Assembly (NCBI RefSeq): GCF_943193205.1
Contig: NZ_CALPDD010000003.1
Coordinates: forward strand, 62,001-126,000
Source: Alistipes muris
GTDB taxonomy: Bacteria; Bacteroidota; Bacteroidia; Bacteroidales; Rikenellaceae
DNA: 64,000 nucleotides
Direction: 5' to 3'
Below the pieces are notes generated by a model, which was not told the DNA's origin, searched no databases, and saw only the letters and a list, made by a program, of their open reading frames with translations. Shown here piece after piece: positions 1-7,125 of this stretch. A program made the translations under genes and the position numbers. How positions within the stretch are numbered: the first letter of the stretch is position 1; each line of letters starts with the position of its first letter.

Positions 1-303
1 AGTTCAGGTCGCCTGCGTTCGGATTGCCCGCGGCGTAGGAAGACGAAGACCAGTAATTGCCGTTCGCGCCGACGTTCGACAAGGCTCCCGTCGAAGTGTT
101 GCGGTAGCCCGTAGCAGGCAATAAGCAATCGCTGGGATGAATGGCGGGAGGAAGCGCCTCCCGGCAGACTGGGTTGCATAGCTGACGGTTTCGCACCGGA
201 TGTCCGGCAGGCGCAGTATTCCGTCAGCGGATTGCTGAATCTACTCGGCCGCTCTGACGGGAACCGTAGCCCTCGTCATTCCGGGCCGGAAACTGTTTGG
301 GGG
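1..303 (-). repeat. Template-like unit 1 (truncated by window edge)
   Basis: Partial unit; the core ends at 115 and runs off the left edge. Visible structure: apical hairpin CGGGAGG/CCTCCCG (145-151 with 157-163), helix P3 strands (123-136 and 225-236), and helix P2 TGACGGG with CCTCGTCA (255-261 with 271-278, one bulge). The 5' closing arm is near 286-302. The visible core part encodes a GYRNTSTGAL start. Confidence 0.75.
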
Positions 304-338
304 ATTAGAACGGAAAGAGAATTCGCATTCCCGGAAAA

Positions 339-743
339 CGATAAAAAACAGCTCCGCATAGATGCTGGACGCAGCGCACGGAGCGCCCGATTGCACGCGT
401 TCCTGTGTTAAGCGGGTTCACGTTGCTTGAGTTGAAGTTCAGTATGCCCGCGTTGTGATTGCCGGCGGTGTAGGACGACGAAGACCAGTATTCGCCGTTC
501 GTGCCGACAACCGCCAAGGCTCCCGACTCACGGGCGCGGACGCCCGCAGCAGGGCCGTGTATAGCGGTCGCTGGAATGGATGCCCCGGAGGAGAACCTGT
601 AGCCCAACTCCGTCGCAAACTGGTGTGTACAACTGAAGAAGCCGTCGGTCGCGTGGACTTCTCCAGCGGACCGCTGAATCTACCGATCGCGCTGGCAGGA
701 ACCGTAGCCCCGGCCATTCCGGATCAATGAAGCTGTTGGTACG
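339..743 (-). repeat. Template-like unit 2
   Basis: Core 365-550 (186 bp), encoding AGVRARESGAL through RCVQ; the most diverged core, with fewest Asn codons (7 after the Ser-rich motif). P3 is diagnostic here. The 5' strand reads AGCGGTCCGCTGG and the 3' strand CCAGCGACCGCT, so two A-U pairs of the other units have become two G-C pairs on both strands (663-675 with 563-574). The closing arms at 729-743 and 339-355 share only the AACAGCT/AGCTGTT centre. Confidence 0.8.
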
Positions 744-789
744 AAGAATGGCAAGTCGGCCGCCGGAGCGGTTCCGGCGACTTCATAAA

Positions 790-1191
790 GATAAAAAACA
801 GCTCTGTGTAGATGCTGGACGCAGCGCACGGAAAGGCCGTTGGCGCGGTTCGTGTTGTTCAGCGGGTTCACGTTGCCCGAATTGAAGTTCAAGTTGCCCG
901 CGTTGAGATTGCCTGCGTAGGCGGACGACGAAGACCATACGTCGCCTTCCGTGCCGACGTTCGTCAAGGCTCCCGACTCACGGTGGCGGTAGCCCGTAGC
1001 AATGGAAAGCAATCGCTGGGATGAATGTCCGGAGGAAGTGCCTCCGGGCAGACTGGGTTGGATAGCTGGCGGTCCGTTCCCGCAGAAATCGGGAAGCGCG
1101 TTGTGCCGCCAGCGGATTGCTGAATCTACCCGACCGCACTGACCGAAGCCTTGGCCCCTGCCATTCCGGGTCGTAGATGCTGTTTTTTATC
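790..1191 (-). repeat. Template-like unit 3
   Basis: Core 815-1000 (186 bp), encoding GYRHRESGALTNVG to RCVQ with 11 Asn codons after the Ser-rich motif. The unit is bounded by a perfect 13-bp inverted repeat, GATAAAAAACAGC (1179-1191, read on minus) and GCTGTTTTTTATC (790-802). Apical hairpin CCGGAGG/CCTCCGG at 1029-1035 and 1041-1047; P3 strands at 1109-1121 and 1007-1020. Confidence 0.8.
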
Positions 1192-1245
1192 GGGGTCGGG
1201 CATGCTCCCGGCATGTCCGGCCAATCGTAAGTGTGGGATAGGAAA

Positions 1246-1660
1246 GGATATGAGCAGCTCCGGCAGATGCTGGACGCAGCGCACGGGGAAGCCGTTGGCC
1301 CGGTTGTTTCCATTCAGCGGGTTCACGTTGCCCGAGTTGAAGTTCAAGTTGCCCGCGTTGAGATTGCCTGCGGCATAGGACGACGACGACCAGGCGTAGC
1401 CGTTCGTGCCGACGGCATTCAAGGCTCCCGTCTCACGGTTGCGGTAGCCCGTAGCTTAAGCGTGAGCAGCAATCGCTGGAATGTTTGCCGCGAAGGAGCG
1501 CCTCGCAAGGCTGCAACCCCGCAGTAAGCTGGGATGTACAACTGGCGGCGTTTCCGGGCCCGGGGTCCGGGGCACCGCCAGCGGATTGCTGAATCTACCG
1601 ACCTCTCTGGCTGAAACCGTGGTCCCTGCCACTCCGGGTCGTATGGAGCTGTTCGTATCC
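1246..1660 (-). repeat. Template-like unit 4
   Basis: Core 1270-1455 (186 bp), encoding GYRNRETGALNAVG to RCVQ. The ends are GGATACGAACAGCTCC and GGAGCTGCTCATATCC (1645-1660 and 1246-1261), complementary at 14 of 16 positions. They share bases not found at the ends of other units, which favours pairing within the unit rather than between neighbours. P3 strands at 1578-1590 and 1468-1480. Upstream of the core the frame meets a stop in the P3 region, so this is not an expressed gene. Confidence 0.8.
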
Positions 1661-1672
1661 GCATGGTTCGGT

Positions 1673-2080
1673 CGGCATCGGAAATACCCGGCAGATGCTG
1701 GACGCAGCGCACGGCGCGCGCGATAGCTCGGTTGCCCCCGTTCAGTGGGTTCACGTTGCCTGAGTTGAAGTTCAACATGCCCGCGTTGTTGTTGCCTGCG
1801 TTGTAGGACGACGACGACCAGCAGTAGCCGTTCGTGCCGACGACATCCAAGGCTCCCGTCGCATTGTTGCGGTAGCCCGCAGCAGCATATGAAAGCAATC
1901 GCTGGGATGAATTCCGGCAGGGAAAGTCACCCTGCCGCAGACTGGGTTGTATAGCCGGAGCCTCGCGCAGGCATGGCCCGCAGCCCCGGCGGATTGCTGA
2001 ATCTGCCGGCCTCGCTGACGGAAGCCGTGGCAGGCGCTCCGTCACTCCGGGCCGCAGGTCGTTCCGCAGGTTCCGATCCG
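1673..2080 (-). repeat. Template-like unit 5
   Basis: Core 1698-1883 (186 bp), encoding GYRNNATGALDVVG to RCVQ. The usual closing-arm sequence is replaced at both ends: CGGATCGGAA (about 2071-2080) faces TTCCGATGCCG (about 1673-1683), still complementary with one bulge. P2 reads TGACGGA/TCCGTCA (2016-2022 with 2038-2044) in place of the TGGCAGG/CCTGCCA of unit 7. Apical hairpin GGCAGGG/CCCTGCC at 1916-1922 and 1930-1936; P3 strands at 1986-1998 and 1893-1906. Confidence 0.8.
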
Positions 2081-2089
2081 AATGTAGTT

Positions 2090-2572
2090 GAAAAACAGCC
2101 CCAGTAGATGCTGGACGCAGCGCACGGAGAAGGCGTTGGCCCGATTGCTGTTGTTCAGCGGGTTCACGTTGCCCGAGTGGAACCACAGATTGCCCGCGTT
2201 GTGATTGCCGGCAGCGTAGGACGACGAAGACCACACGATGCCCTCCGCGCCGACGACCGCCAAGGCTCCCGTCTCGCGGTGGCGGTTGCCCGCCAATGAA
2301 CGGCAATCGCTGGATTGAATGCTCCGGAGAAAAGCCCCGGCGCAAACTGGGATGTACAGCTGGCGGTTTGCGCAACGTCTCCGTCGGGGCCGGGAACAAA
2401 GTCGGTCCGGTTCTGCCGACACGGAAAAGTTGCATGAAGTTCAAACGTTTTAGCACGCATGTCAAAACGTTTTAGCTTCGGGGTACCGTCAGCGGATTGC
2501 TGAATCTACCGACCGCGCTGGCTCGAACCGTGGTCCGTGCCACTCCGGGTCGCCAAGAGCTGTTTTTGTCTC
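2090..2572 (-). repeat. Template-like unit 6 (with extra insert)
   Basis: Core 2111-2296 (186 bp), encoding GNRHRETGALAVVG to RCVQ. Closing arms at 2557-2572 and 2090-2102 share AAAAACAGC/GCTGTTTTT. P3 strands at 2490-2501 and 2303-2313. At 483 bp it is the longest unit; the excess lies between P3 and the apical hairpin (2322-2327 with 2335-2340) and includes two direct copies of AAACGTTTTAGC (2443-2454 and 2465-2476). Confidence 0.8.
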
Positions 2573-2635
2573 TTGATTGAAAAGTAAAAAGCTGAATGCT
2601 CGATTATGATTGCAGAGTGTCAAAGAGCCCCGAAC

Positions 2636-3063
2636 GACAGAAAAACAGCCGCAGATGCTGGACGCAGCGCACGGAGAAACCGTTGGCGCGGTTGTTCCAA
2701 TTGAGCGGGTTCACGTTGCCTGAGTTGAAGTTCAAGTTGCCCGCGTTGTTGTCGCCTGCCAGACGCGACGACGACGACCAATAGTAGCCGTTCGTGCCGA
2801 CGTTCGCCAAGGCTCCCGTCTCCCGGTTGCGGAGGCCCGCAGCCCGGCAGTTTCGGAGCAATCGCTGGAAAGAATACTTCGGAGGAGCGCTCCTCGGGGA
2901 AGGAGCCCAACTCCGAAGCAGCTGGGATGAACAACTGACGGCCTCACGACCGGAGCCTCGCTCCGGCACCGGAGTATGCCGCCAGCGGATTGCTGAATCT
3001 ACTGATCGCGCTGGCAGGAACCGTGACCCCTGCCATTCCGGATCAAAAAAACTGTTTCTTATC
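2636..3063 (-). repeat. Template-like unit 7 (first after avd)
   Basis: Core 2658-2843 (186 bp), encoding GLRNRETGALANVG to RCVQ with 11 Asn codons after the Ser-rich motif. Closing arms GATAAGAAACAG (about 3052-3063) and GGCTGTTTTTCTGTC (2636-2650). P2 is a perfect TGGCAGG/CCTGCCA (3012-3018 with 3029-3035). P3 strands at 2982-2994 and 2857-2868. The loop region carries the palindrome GAGGAGCGCTCCTC at 2882-2895. Confidence 0.8.
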
Positions 3064-3214
3064 GCTCGCCAATGGACCTTTCCCCGACCTTGGGCGGAAC
3101 GCAAGCGGATTCAAGGTTCTGCTCCCGGTTTATCGAAAAGTCATTGTCGCGCCTTTTCTTGCCCTGGCGTCGCTCCAACGGACCTGACTCGGCCTCGGGC
3201 GGTCGAAAAGATTG
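3064..3214. other. Spacer between avd and the array
   Basis: No gene is visible in these 151 bp. They would form the 3' part of the avd transcript leading into unit 7. No T-rich terminator hairpin is apparent, so read-through from avd into the array is plausible. Confidence 0.4.
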
Positions 3215-3637
3215 TTATTCCTTGTCGGCGGCTTCGGGTTCCGCGGCGCAGGAATCGGTTTGCTCGGACTTGTTTTTCGAGGACTTCTTCTTGTCCTTCT
3301 GCGTGTATTTCTGCCATGCGCTCAACTGCTTGGTAATCGTATCGAGATGCTCGCACAACATGGCGTATTGTTTCGTCGACAACTGCTGCGTATCGTGCAA
3401 CAGACGTATCAGCAGCTTGATAGGCACCAGCTTCTCGCACGCCTCCTCGATCAGCGGACCCTTTTCCGCCGTCAGATTGGCCCGGTAGATGCAGACGCAC
3501 AAACCGATGATCTCTTTCTTGAGCGATTCACCCATCGTGTAGCGGGCATCGCGCCGGATATGAACCGAAAGTTTCACCACCTGCAACAGCAGGTCGTAAG
3601 TCGCCTTGAAAACCGGCAAATTGTCATAAATAGCCAT
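3215..3637 (-). CDS. avd: DGR accessory variability determinant (Avd-like four-helix-bundle protein)
   Basis: A 140-residue protein, slightly longer than typical Avd because of a charged Lys/Ser/Glu-rich tail from about residue 113. The N-terminal part (about 1-105) is all-helical, with the pattern of the Avd / 23S-intervening-sequence four-helix-bundle family: LPVFKATYDLLLQVV, then RRDARYTMGESLKKEI, then ICIYRAN-type helix starts. In known DGRs Avd forms a pentamer that binds the reverse transcriptase and template RNA and is needed for mutagenic retrohoming. Its start overlaps the end of the MutS-like gene by 14 bp, so the two are translationally coupled, and the template array follows directly. 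The assignment rests on family pattern plus context; the RT itself is not in the window. Confidence 0.9.
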   Translation of the reverse strand: MAIYDNLPVFKATYDLLLQVVKLSVHIRRDARYTMGESLKKEIIGLCVCIYRANLTAEKGPLIEEACEKLVPIKLLIRLLHDTQQLSTKQYAMLCEHLDTITKQLSAWQKYTQKDKKKSSKNKSEQTDSCAAEPEAADKE

Positions 3638-4316
3638 CTAACTCTTTTTTCAAGTCTGCTACGAATAAAAGACATTCCACAGGTGTAGCTGCTTCCAGGC
3701 GGAATTCGCGAATCATCCGCACCACGCGTTCGGCCTTGGGATTCGCCACGGCGGCCGTACGCAGAGCCGTCGCCGCAGTTTGTCCGTAAGGGGCGGCCGG
3801 ACCAGGTGCTGTCGCCACGGAGCCGGGAACACCGGATATCGGAACCTTGGCCCCAACCATCGAACCGCAAGGAACGGAAGCAGGCGCTTCGGGCGACGAA
3901 CCAGCCAAAGGTGCGAACAGCGGCCGGGTGCATTCCTCCGCAGGAGGTGCCGCCACGTAGGCCATTCTGCCAGCGCTTCCGCGGGGCTGCCGTTCCTTGA
4001 GCGGCAGCGAGGCCTTCCATACCTCGCAGGCCCCGGGGTCGATCCGGTCGGTCAGAGCTATCACCACGCGGCCGTCTGCCAGGGGACGCGGCGCCGAAGG
4101 GAAATATTTCGACAGCACCGCGGCCGGAAATCCGACCGAAACCATGTCGCGTGCGCAATACTTGATGTGCTTCTTCGAGGGCCTGAAAGGCGACACCCTG
4201 CTGACGCAGGCGAATGCCGACCGCTCATAAGCCTTGTAGAACAAGCCTTCGGGATAGAGTACAATCTCGTAGAGGTTGCGGTCCTCCCGCGCGGCGATCT
4301 CTTCAAAAAAGCGCAT
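3624..4316 (-). CDS. MutS domain I-like DGR accessory protein (MSL-like)
   Basis: A 230-residue protein. Residues about 15-100 follow the MutS N-terminal mismatch-recognition fold: LYEIVLYPEGLFYKAYERSA resembles the MutS GDFYE(L/M)F..A segment, then a KKHIKYC strand, a GFPAAVLSKYF segment and a VVIALTD strand corresponding to MutS AICEQ. There is no ATPase, clamp or lever region. About residues 115-190 are a Pro/Ala/Gly-rich linker, followed by a short helical tail ending in LKKELDGYL. Short MutS-like (MSL) genes beside avd are known from DGR surveys; this match is by pattern only. The gene is first in the module that starts at the 4,562-4,593 promoter. A role in mismatched cDNA/VR handling is a guess. 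Confidence 0.7.
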   Translation of the reverse strand: MRFFEEIAAREDRNLYEIVLYPEGLFYKAYERSAFACVSRVSPFRPSKKHIKYCARDMVSVGFPAAVLSKYFPSAPRPLADGRVVIALTDRIDPGACEVWKASLPLKERQPRGSAGRMAYVAAPPAEECTRPLFAPLAGSSPEAPASVPCGSMVGAKVPISGVPGSVATAPGPAAPYGQTAATALRTAAVANPKAERVVRMIREFRLEAATPVECLLFVADLKKELDGYL

Positions 4317-4538
4317 AACTCCGTTTTTGCCCGAAACTACAATCCGGCCTTTCCGTGCGGACTTCCGTGGTTTTCCATCCTAATGTCTTCTCAACTCACC
4401 GTTCACAGAAGAACACAGGGTAACACATAATAGCCGTGCAAGATAACACAAGATAAAAGCTGTTCGCCTTATTGCCTGCGCGCCTGCTGGCATCATGTTC
4501 AAAAACCGGAAAGAACGTCCGAAAAGGGTCCGAATCTA

Positions 4539-4558
4539 TTGTAACCCGTAGTTTACAA
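4539..4558. promoter_or_regulatory. Inverted repeat at the DGR-module start site (possible operator)
   Basis: TTGTAA, 8 bp, TTACAA. It sits immediately downstream of the -7 box at 4,562-4,569 and so spans the expected transcription start of the MutS-like/avd/array transcript. It could be an operator or a 5' hairpin. Confidence 0.4.
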
Positions 4559-4561
4559 TAA

Positions 4562-4593
4562 CAAAAATAGGCTTTTTTCTGAAACAATCCAAA
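4562..4593 (-). promoter_or_regulatory. Bacteroidota promoter for the DGR module
   Basis: On the minus strand TTTG (4590-4593) is followed by exactly 20 bp and TATTTTTG (4562-4569), matching the TTTG-N20-TAnnTTTG form seen at seven other places in this window. It points at the MutS-like gene, leaving a leader of about 240 nt, and separates DGR-module expression from the fimbrial operon. Confidence 0.65.
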
Positions 4594-4629
4594 TAAAAAG
4601 CGCCTTTTTCGTTGAAAAATTTTTTTTTT

Positions 4630-4646
4630 GCCGCCTTAAAGGCGGC
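4630..4646. other. GC hairpin next to a T10/A10 run
   Basis: GCCGCC, 5-nt loop, GGCGGC. On the plus strand a T10 run precedes it (4620-4629); on the minus strand it is followed by A10 and then T5, so it is not a canonical terminator in either direction. Confidence 0.5.
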
Positions 4647-4649
4647 ATT

Positions 4650-4681
4650 TCAAAACAGGAGCGCCCGAAAGCGCTCCTGTT
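4650..4681 (-). terminator. Terminator of the DGR target gene
   Basis: An 11-bp stem (AACAGGAGCGC with GCGCTCCTGTT) and 6-nt loop, followed on the minus strand by TTTT, about 40 bp after the stop codon at 4,721. Confidence 0.7.
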
Positions 4682-4687
4682 GATGTT

Positions 4688-4703
4688 GAGACACGTTCGT
4701 CTC
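4688..4703. other. Short hairpin just downstream of the VR
   Basis: GAGAC, 6 nt, GTCTC, 24 bp beyond the 3' end of the VR. DGR targets studied in phage need a hairpin/cruciform shortly downstream of the VR for efficient retrohoming; this is the nearest candidate, but its stem is short. Confidence 0.4.
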
Positions 4704-4720
4704 GCTTTGCTCGCTCACTG

Positions 4721-7042
4721 TTAATTCTGGACGCAGCGCACGGAGAGGGCCGCGGCCCGACTGGCGCTGCCCAGCGGGTTCACGCCGCCCGAGCCGAAGC
4801 TCAAGTAGCCCGCGTAGCGGTCGCCTGCGGCATAGGACGACGAGGAGTAGACGTAGCCGCCCGTGCCGACGCTCGTCAAGGCTCCCGTCTCGCGGTGGCG
4901 GTAGCCCGTAGCAGGGTAAAATGCTTCACTGCCCGTCTTATCAGGACCAGCATAGATAAAATTCCAACCGTAATTAAACGAACCTTTCACGTTGAACTCG
5001 GAAGCAGTAGAAGTGTTGTAACCGTGCGTCGTGAAACGCGTCCACGTATCCTGCGGAGCAACACGCCATCCCGGAGGACACGGGTCGTAAATCGACTTGC
5101 TACCACGAGCGGTATTAGGCGTCTTGGTAGTCGTATTGGGATTGCCCCAAAGGTTATCGCGCTGATTGGCATAGGTATCGCCCACCCAGTCGTACTGCGT
5201 AGTATTCCGCTGCAAATAGAACGTAGTCGGATTAGCAATGGCAGAAATAATATTGGCTTCGGATGCACCCGTAAGCGTTTTTACATGACTGGCATCGCCC
5301 CATTTCTGTCCCATAGTACTCGTAGCGAAAGTCGTTGTACCCGAAGCATTCGACGAAGCACCGACAAACGGATCCTTACGCCCCCACTGATACAACAGAC
5401 CGAACGCCTTGGCATCTGCTTCCAAGTTGTTGGCCGCTCCCAAATTACGGGTCATAACTTTCTCGTTCCTCTGAGCCACGCTATTATAACTCGTATTACT
5501 GATTTGTCGAGTTACATACGTGCGATAATCCGCATCCGGATTGTATGAAGTCGACCAAATATGCCAGCTCCAATGCACATTCGTTTCGTTTCCGACTGTC
5601 GGCGTACTATAAACCGCAATCAAAGCATTGGCCTCCACTACAGGAGCAGTGCTTTCGAGATTACCTGCCGTAGTAAAATAAACATAACCGTCGAACAATT
5701 TTACCGCACGGATAACAGCTCCTTTCGTAGCAGTACCGGTTTCCCACAACACTTGAACCGACTTGGGGGATAAAGTTTTATCATTAGGGAATGCGGGAGC
5801 AGTCTGACTAACGGTGCCATTCGAGCATGTCGACGCAGCAGTCGTAGCTCCGTTGCCCTTGACCGTAGCCTTGAACATGTAATTACCCAACGGATTGGCG
5901 GCCATATAACAATTTGCTGTTTCACCTTTCGACAAATCAACGCACGCACCGCCAAAAACCACGCGCAAATCGTTCGGGTTGATGCCCTTGATAGTGGGAT
6001 TAATCGTATAAACCGTATTTCGCTTTATATCGAAATTAACCGTAGAATTCGCACCCGGAAAAATCGTATACACCAAATCGTAGGTCTTCTTGGAACCGAC
6101 GTTGGCCGTGTAAGTACCGGAAATTACAATATGGGTAGCGTAATCCGGAGCATTCCACCAACTTTTCTGCGAAGCTTTCAAACCAGCTACATCCCCTCTC
6201 AGATTCTCAGGCACATACCAAACAAAAGGCTCCGAAGCGGAATACGTCTGTAAACCATAAGAACCATCAAAGGTGGATTTAAGCGTCGATTCAGTAGGAG
6301 CCACGACTGCAACACTATCGAGAACAGATTTGAGTTCGGCCGACTTAATGGTGAAAGTACCCAAACCGGTCTGCATAGCAACGGTTGGTGTCGATACGAT
6401 TTTAGCCACCAGGAAAGAGAGCTTGACGGTAGCCGCAGCATCCGTGAAATCAGCCGACGTAACAGAACCCATCATCGGCAGACCTGTGGTCGTCAACTTG
6501 GAAGCATCGATTACGGACATGCCGATTTTGGCCTTTTTGAAGGCCGCCAAAGTCATATCGCTGGTGAACTTGTCGGCTGCGGTCTTGGCGATATTGGCGA
6601 TAGCGTAAACCGTAGTCTTCTCGTACTCATTAAGAGGAACACTCAACGTATTTTTGTCGGTAATATCGGCCTTCGTAAAGTACTTATTCAAAGTCAACTT
6701 AGCAGCATCGGTCTCCCCGTCGAACTGCAAGATGCAAACCGAAACCAAAGTCTTTTCATCGGCGGAAGCCGGCACGGTAGCGCGGGTGGCGGGCTGCAAA
6801 CCGAACGAAATAGCCTCGTCGGAATCCTCAGCGACCGGTGCGGAAGCGAGCTGAACAGCCGCAGACGGCGCACTCATGTCCGAAGGAGCCAAACTGAAAG
6901 TCACGGTCGTGGTCGGACCTTCGGGTCCCTCATTGGGGCCAGCCGGATTGACCGGGTCCGAATCCAAATCCTTGCTGCAAGCCGCGAACATCGCACCGAC
7001 GAAAGCGACCAACATCAATCGTTTCAAGATTTTCATAATCAT
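4721..7042 (-). CDS. DGR-diversified fimbrial adhesin (fimbrillin-like lipoprotein with C-terminal Fib_succ_major/lectin-like domain)
   Basis: A 773-residue lipoprotein; lipobox FAAC puts the lipidated Cys at 22, followed by a Pro/Asp/Gly-rich linker. Residues about 45-420 resemble the fimbrillin (Mfa1-like/DUF4906) fold, with a TR-A site at residue 87 of the kind cut during type V pilin maturation. Residues about 470-773 form a Fib_succ_major paralogous domain, marked by VMTRNLGA, LYQWGRKDPF, IYDPCPPGWRV, PATGYR, YSSSS and a final SVRCVQ. Residues 711-773 are the VR: their DNA aligns without gaps to the 186-bp cores at 1-3,063. As last gene of a pilin operon with a binding-domain C-terminus it is probably the fimbrial tip adhesin. 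The start could also be Met3. Function is inferred from architecture and context. Confidence 0.85.
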   Translation of the reverse strand: MIMKILKRLMLVAFVGAMFAACSKDLDSDPVNPAGPNEGPEGPTTTVTFSLAPSDMSAPSAAVQLASAPVAEDSDEAISFGLQPATRATVPASADEKTLVSVCILQFDGETDAAKLTLNKYFTKADITDKNTLSVPLNEYEKTTVYAIANIAKTAADKFTSDMTLAAFKKAKIGMSVIDASKLTTTGLPMMGSVTSADFTDAAATVKLSFLVAKIVSTPTVAMQTGLGTFTIKSAELKSVLDSVAVVAPTESTLKSTFDGSYGLQTYSASEPFVWYVPENLRGDVAGLKASQKSWWNAPDYATHIVISGTYTANVGSKKTYDLVYTIFPGANSTVNFDIKRNTVYTINPTIKGINPNDLRVVFGGACVDLSKGETANCYMAANPLGNYMFKATVKGNGATTAASTCSNGTVSQTAPAFPNDKTLSPKSVQVLWETGTATKGAVIRAVKLFDGYVYFTTAGNLESTAPVVEANALIAVYSTPTVGNETNVHWSWHIWSTSYNPDADYRTYVTRQISNTSYNSVAQRNEKVMTRNLGAANNLEADAKAFGLLYQWGRKDPFVGASSNASGTTTFATSTMGQKWGDASHVKTLTGASEANIISAIANPTTFYLQRNTTQYDWVGDTYANQRDNLWGNPNTTTKTPNTARGSKSIYDPCPPGWRVAPQDTWTRFTTHGYNTSTASEFNVKGSFNYGWNFIYAGPDKTGSEAFYPATGYRHRETGALTSVGTGGYVYSSSSYAAGDRYAGYLSFGSGGVNPLGSASRAAALSVRCVQN
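4727..4912 (-). other. DGR variable repeat (VR)
   Basis: 186 bp, the same length as every complete core in the array. Homology begins at GCTACGGGC and ends at TGCGTCCAG, after which the target reads AATTAA (stop) and the cores read CATCT. Compared with core 4, all seven differences across a 45-nt stretch (about 4,791-4,835) fall on core adenines (AAC to TAC, AGC or GGC). Elsewhere some differences are not at A (for example Trp TGG in the cores, Tyr TAC here), so no visible core is the exact parent. The GC-rich 3' end, TCCGTGCGCTGCGTCCAG, is the presumed initiation-of-mutagenic-homing site. Confidence 0.85.
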
Positions 7043-7125
7043 TTTAATTTAATACTATCTGATTTTCAAATATCCTAATCTTTCAGAACCGCTACCGGAA
7101 TCGAAACTCCGATAACAACTCACTA

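Larger units (their letters stand above)
1..3063 (-). repeat. Array of seven DGR template-repeat-like units
   Basis: Seven tandem units, all read on the minus strand, fill the space downstream of avd, where a DGR normally has one template repeat. Each holds a 186-bp core matching the 3' end of the 4,721-7,042 gene; similarity to that gene starts and stops abruptly at the core edges. In the part after the Ser-rich motif, complete cores encode 7 to 11 Asn where the expressed copy has 1, which is the template-versus-variable signature of adenine mutagenesis. Outside the cores the units share flanking elements with each other but not with the target gene. Units 2 to 7 are 402-483 bp long, separated by 9-63 bp. 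The array may continue past base 1. The core-to-target relationship is seen directly; template function is inferred from avd and the MutS-like gene. Confidence 0.85.

Noticed and set aside
1141-1191. IYDPEWQG-like reading before unit 3 as a remnant of the target's IYDPCPPGW motif
   Set aside because: The codons are not shared by other units; the conserved element there is CCCGGAATGGC, part of helix P2. The likeness is chance.
1419-2465. Long minus-strand open frames inside the array (for example 1,419-2,465 and 2,604-3,104) as genes
   Set aside because: They run through structured flanks with no start, signal peptide or family match. Only the 186-bp cores are protein-like, and those lie in different frames from unit to unit.
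1-3063. Array as decayed copies of the adhesin gene (pseudogenes)
   Set aside because: Homology to the target stops exactly at both core edges, all complete cores keep 186 bp without indels, and the flanks covary as helices. Decay would not give this.
1-3063. CRISPR array
   Set aside because: Period is about 430 bp with 186-bp coding cores; no short identical repeats with unique spacers and no cas genes.
4396-4587. 63-residue minus-strand open frame between the target and the MutS-like gene
   Set aside because: It overlaps the DGR-module promoter and palindrome and shows no family features.
4611-4646. GC hairpin with T10 as a plus-strand terminator
   Set aside because: The T-run precedes the stem on plus, and A10 follows it on minus, so the order is wrong in both directions.
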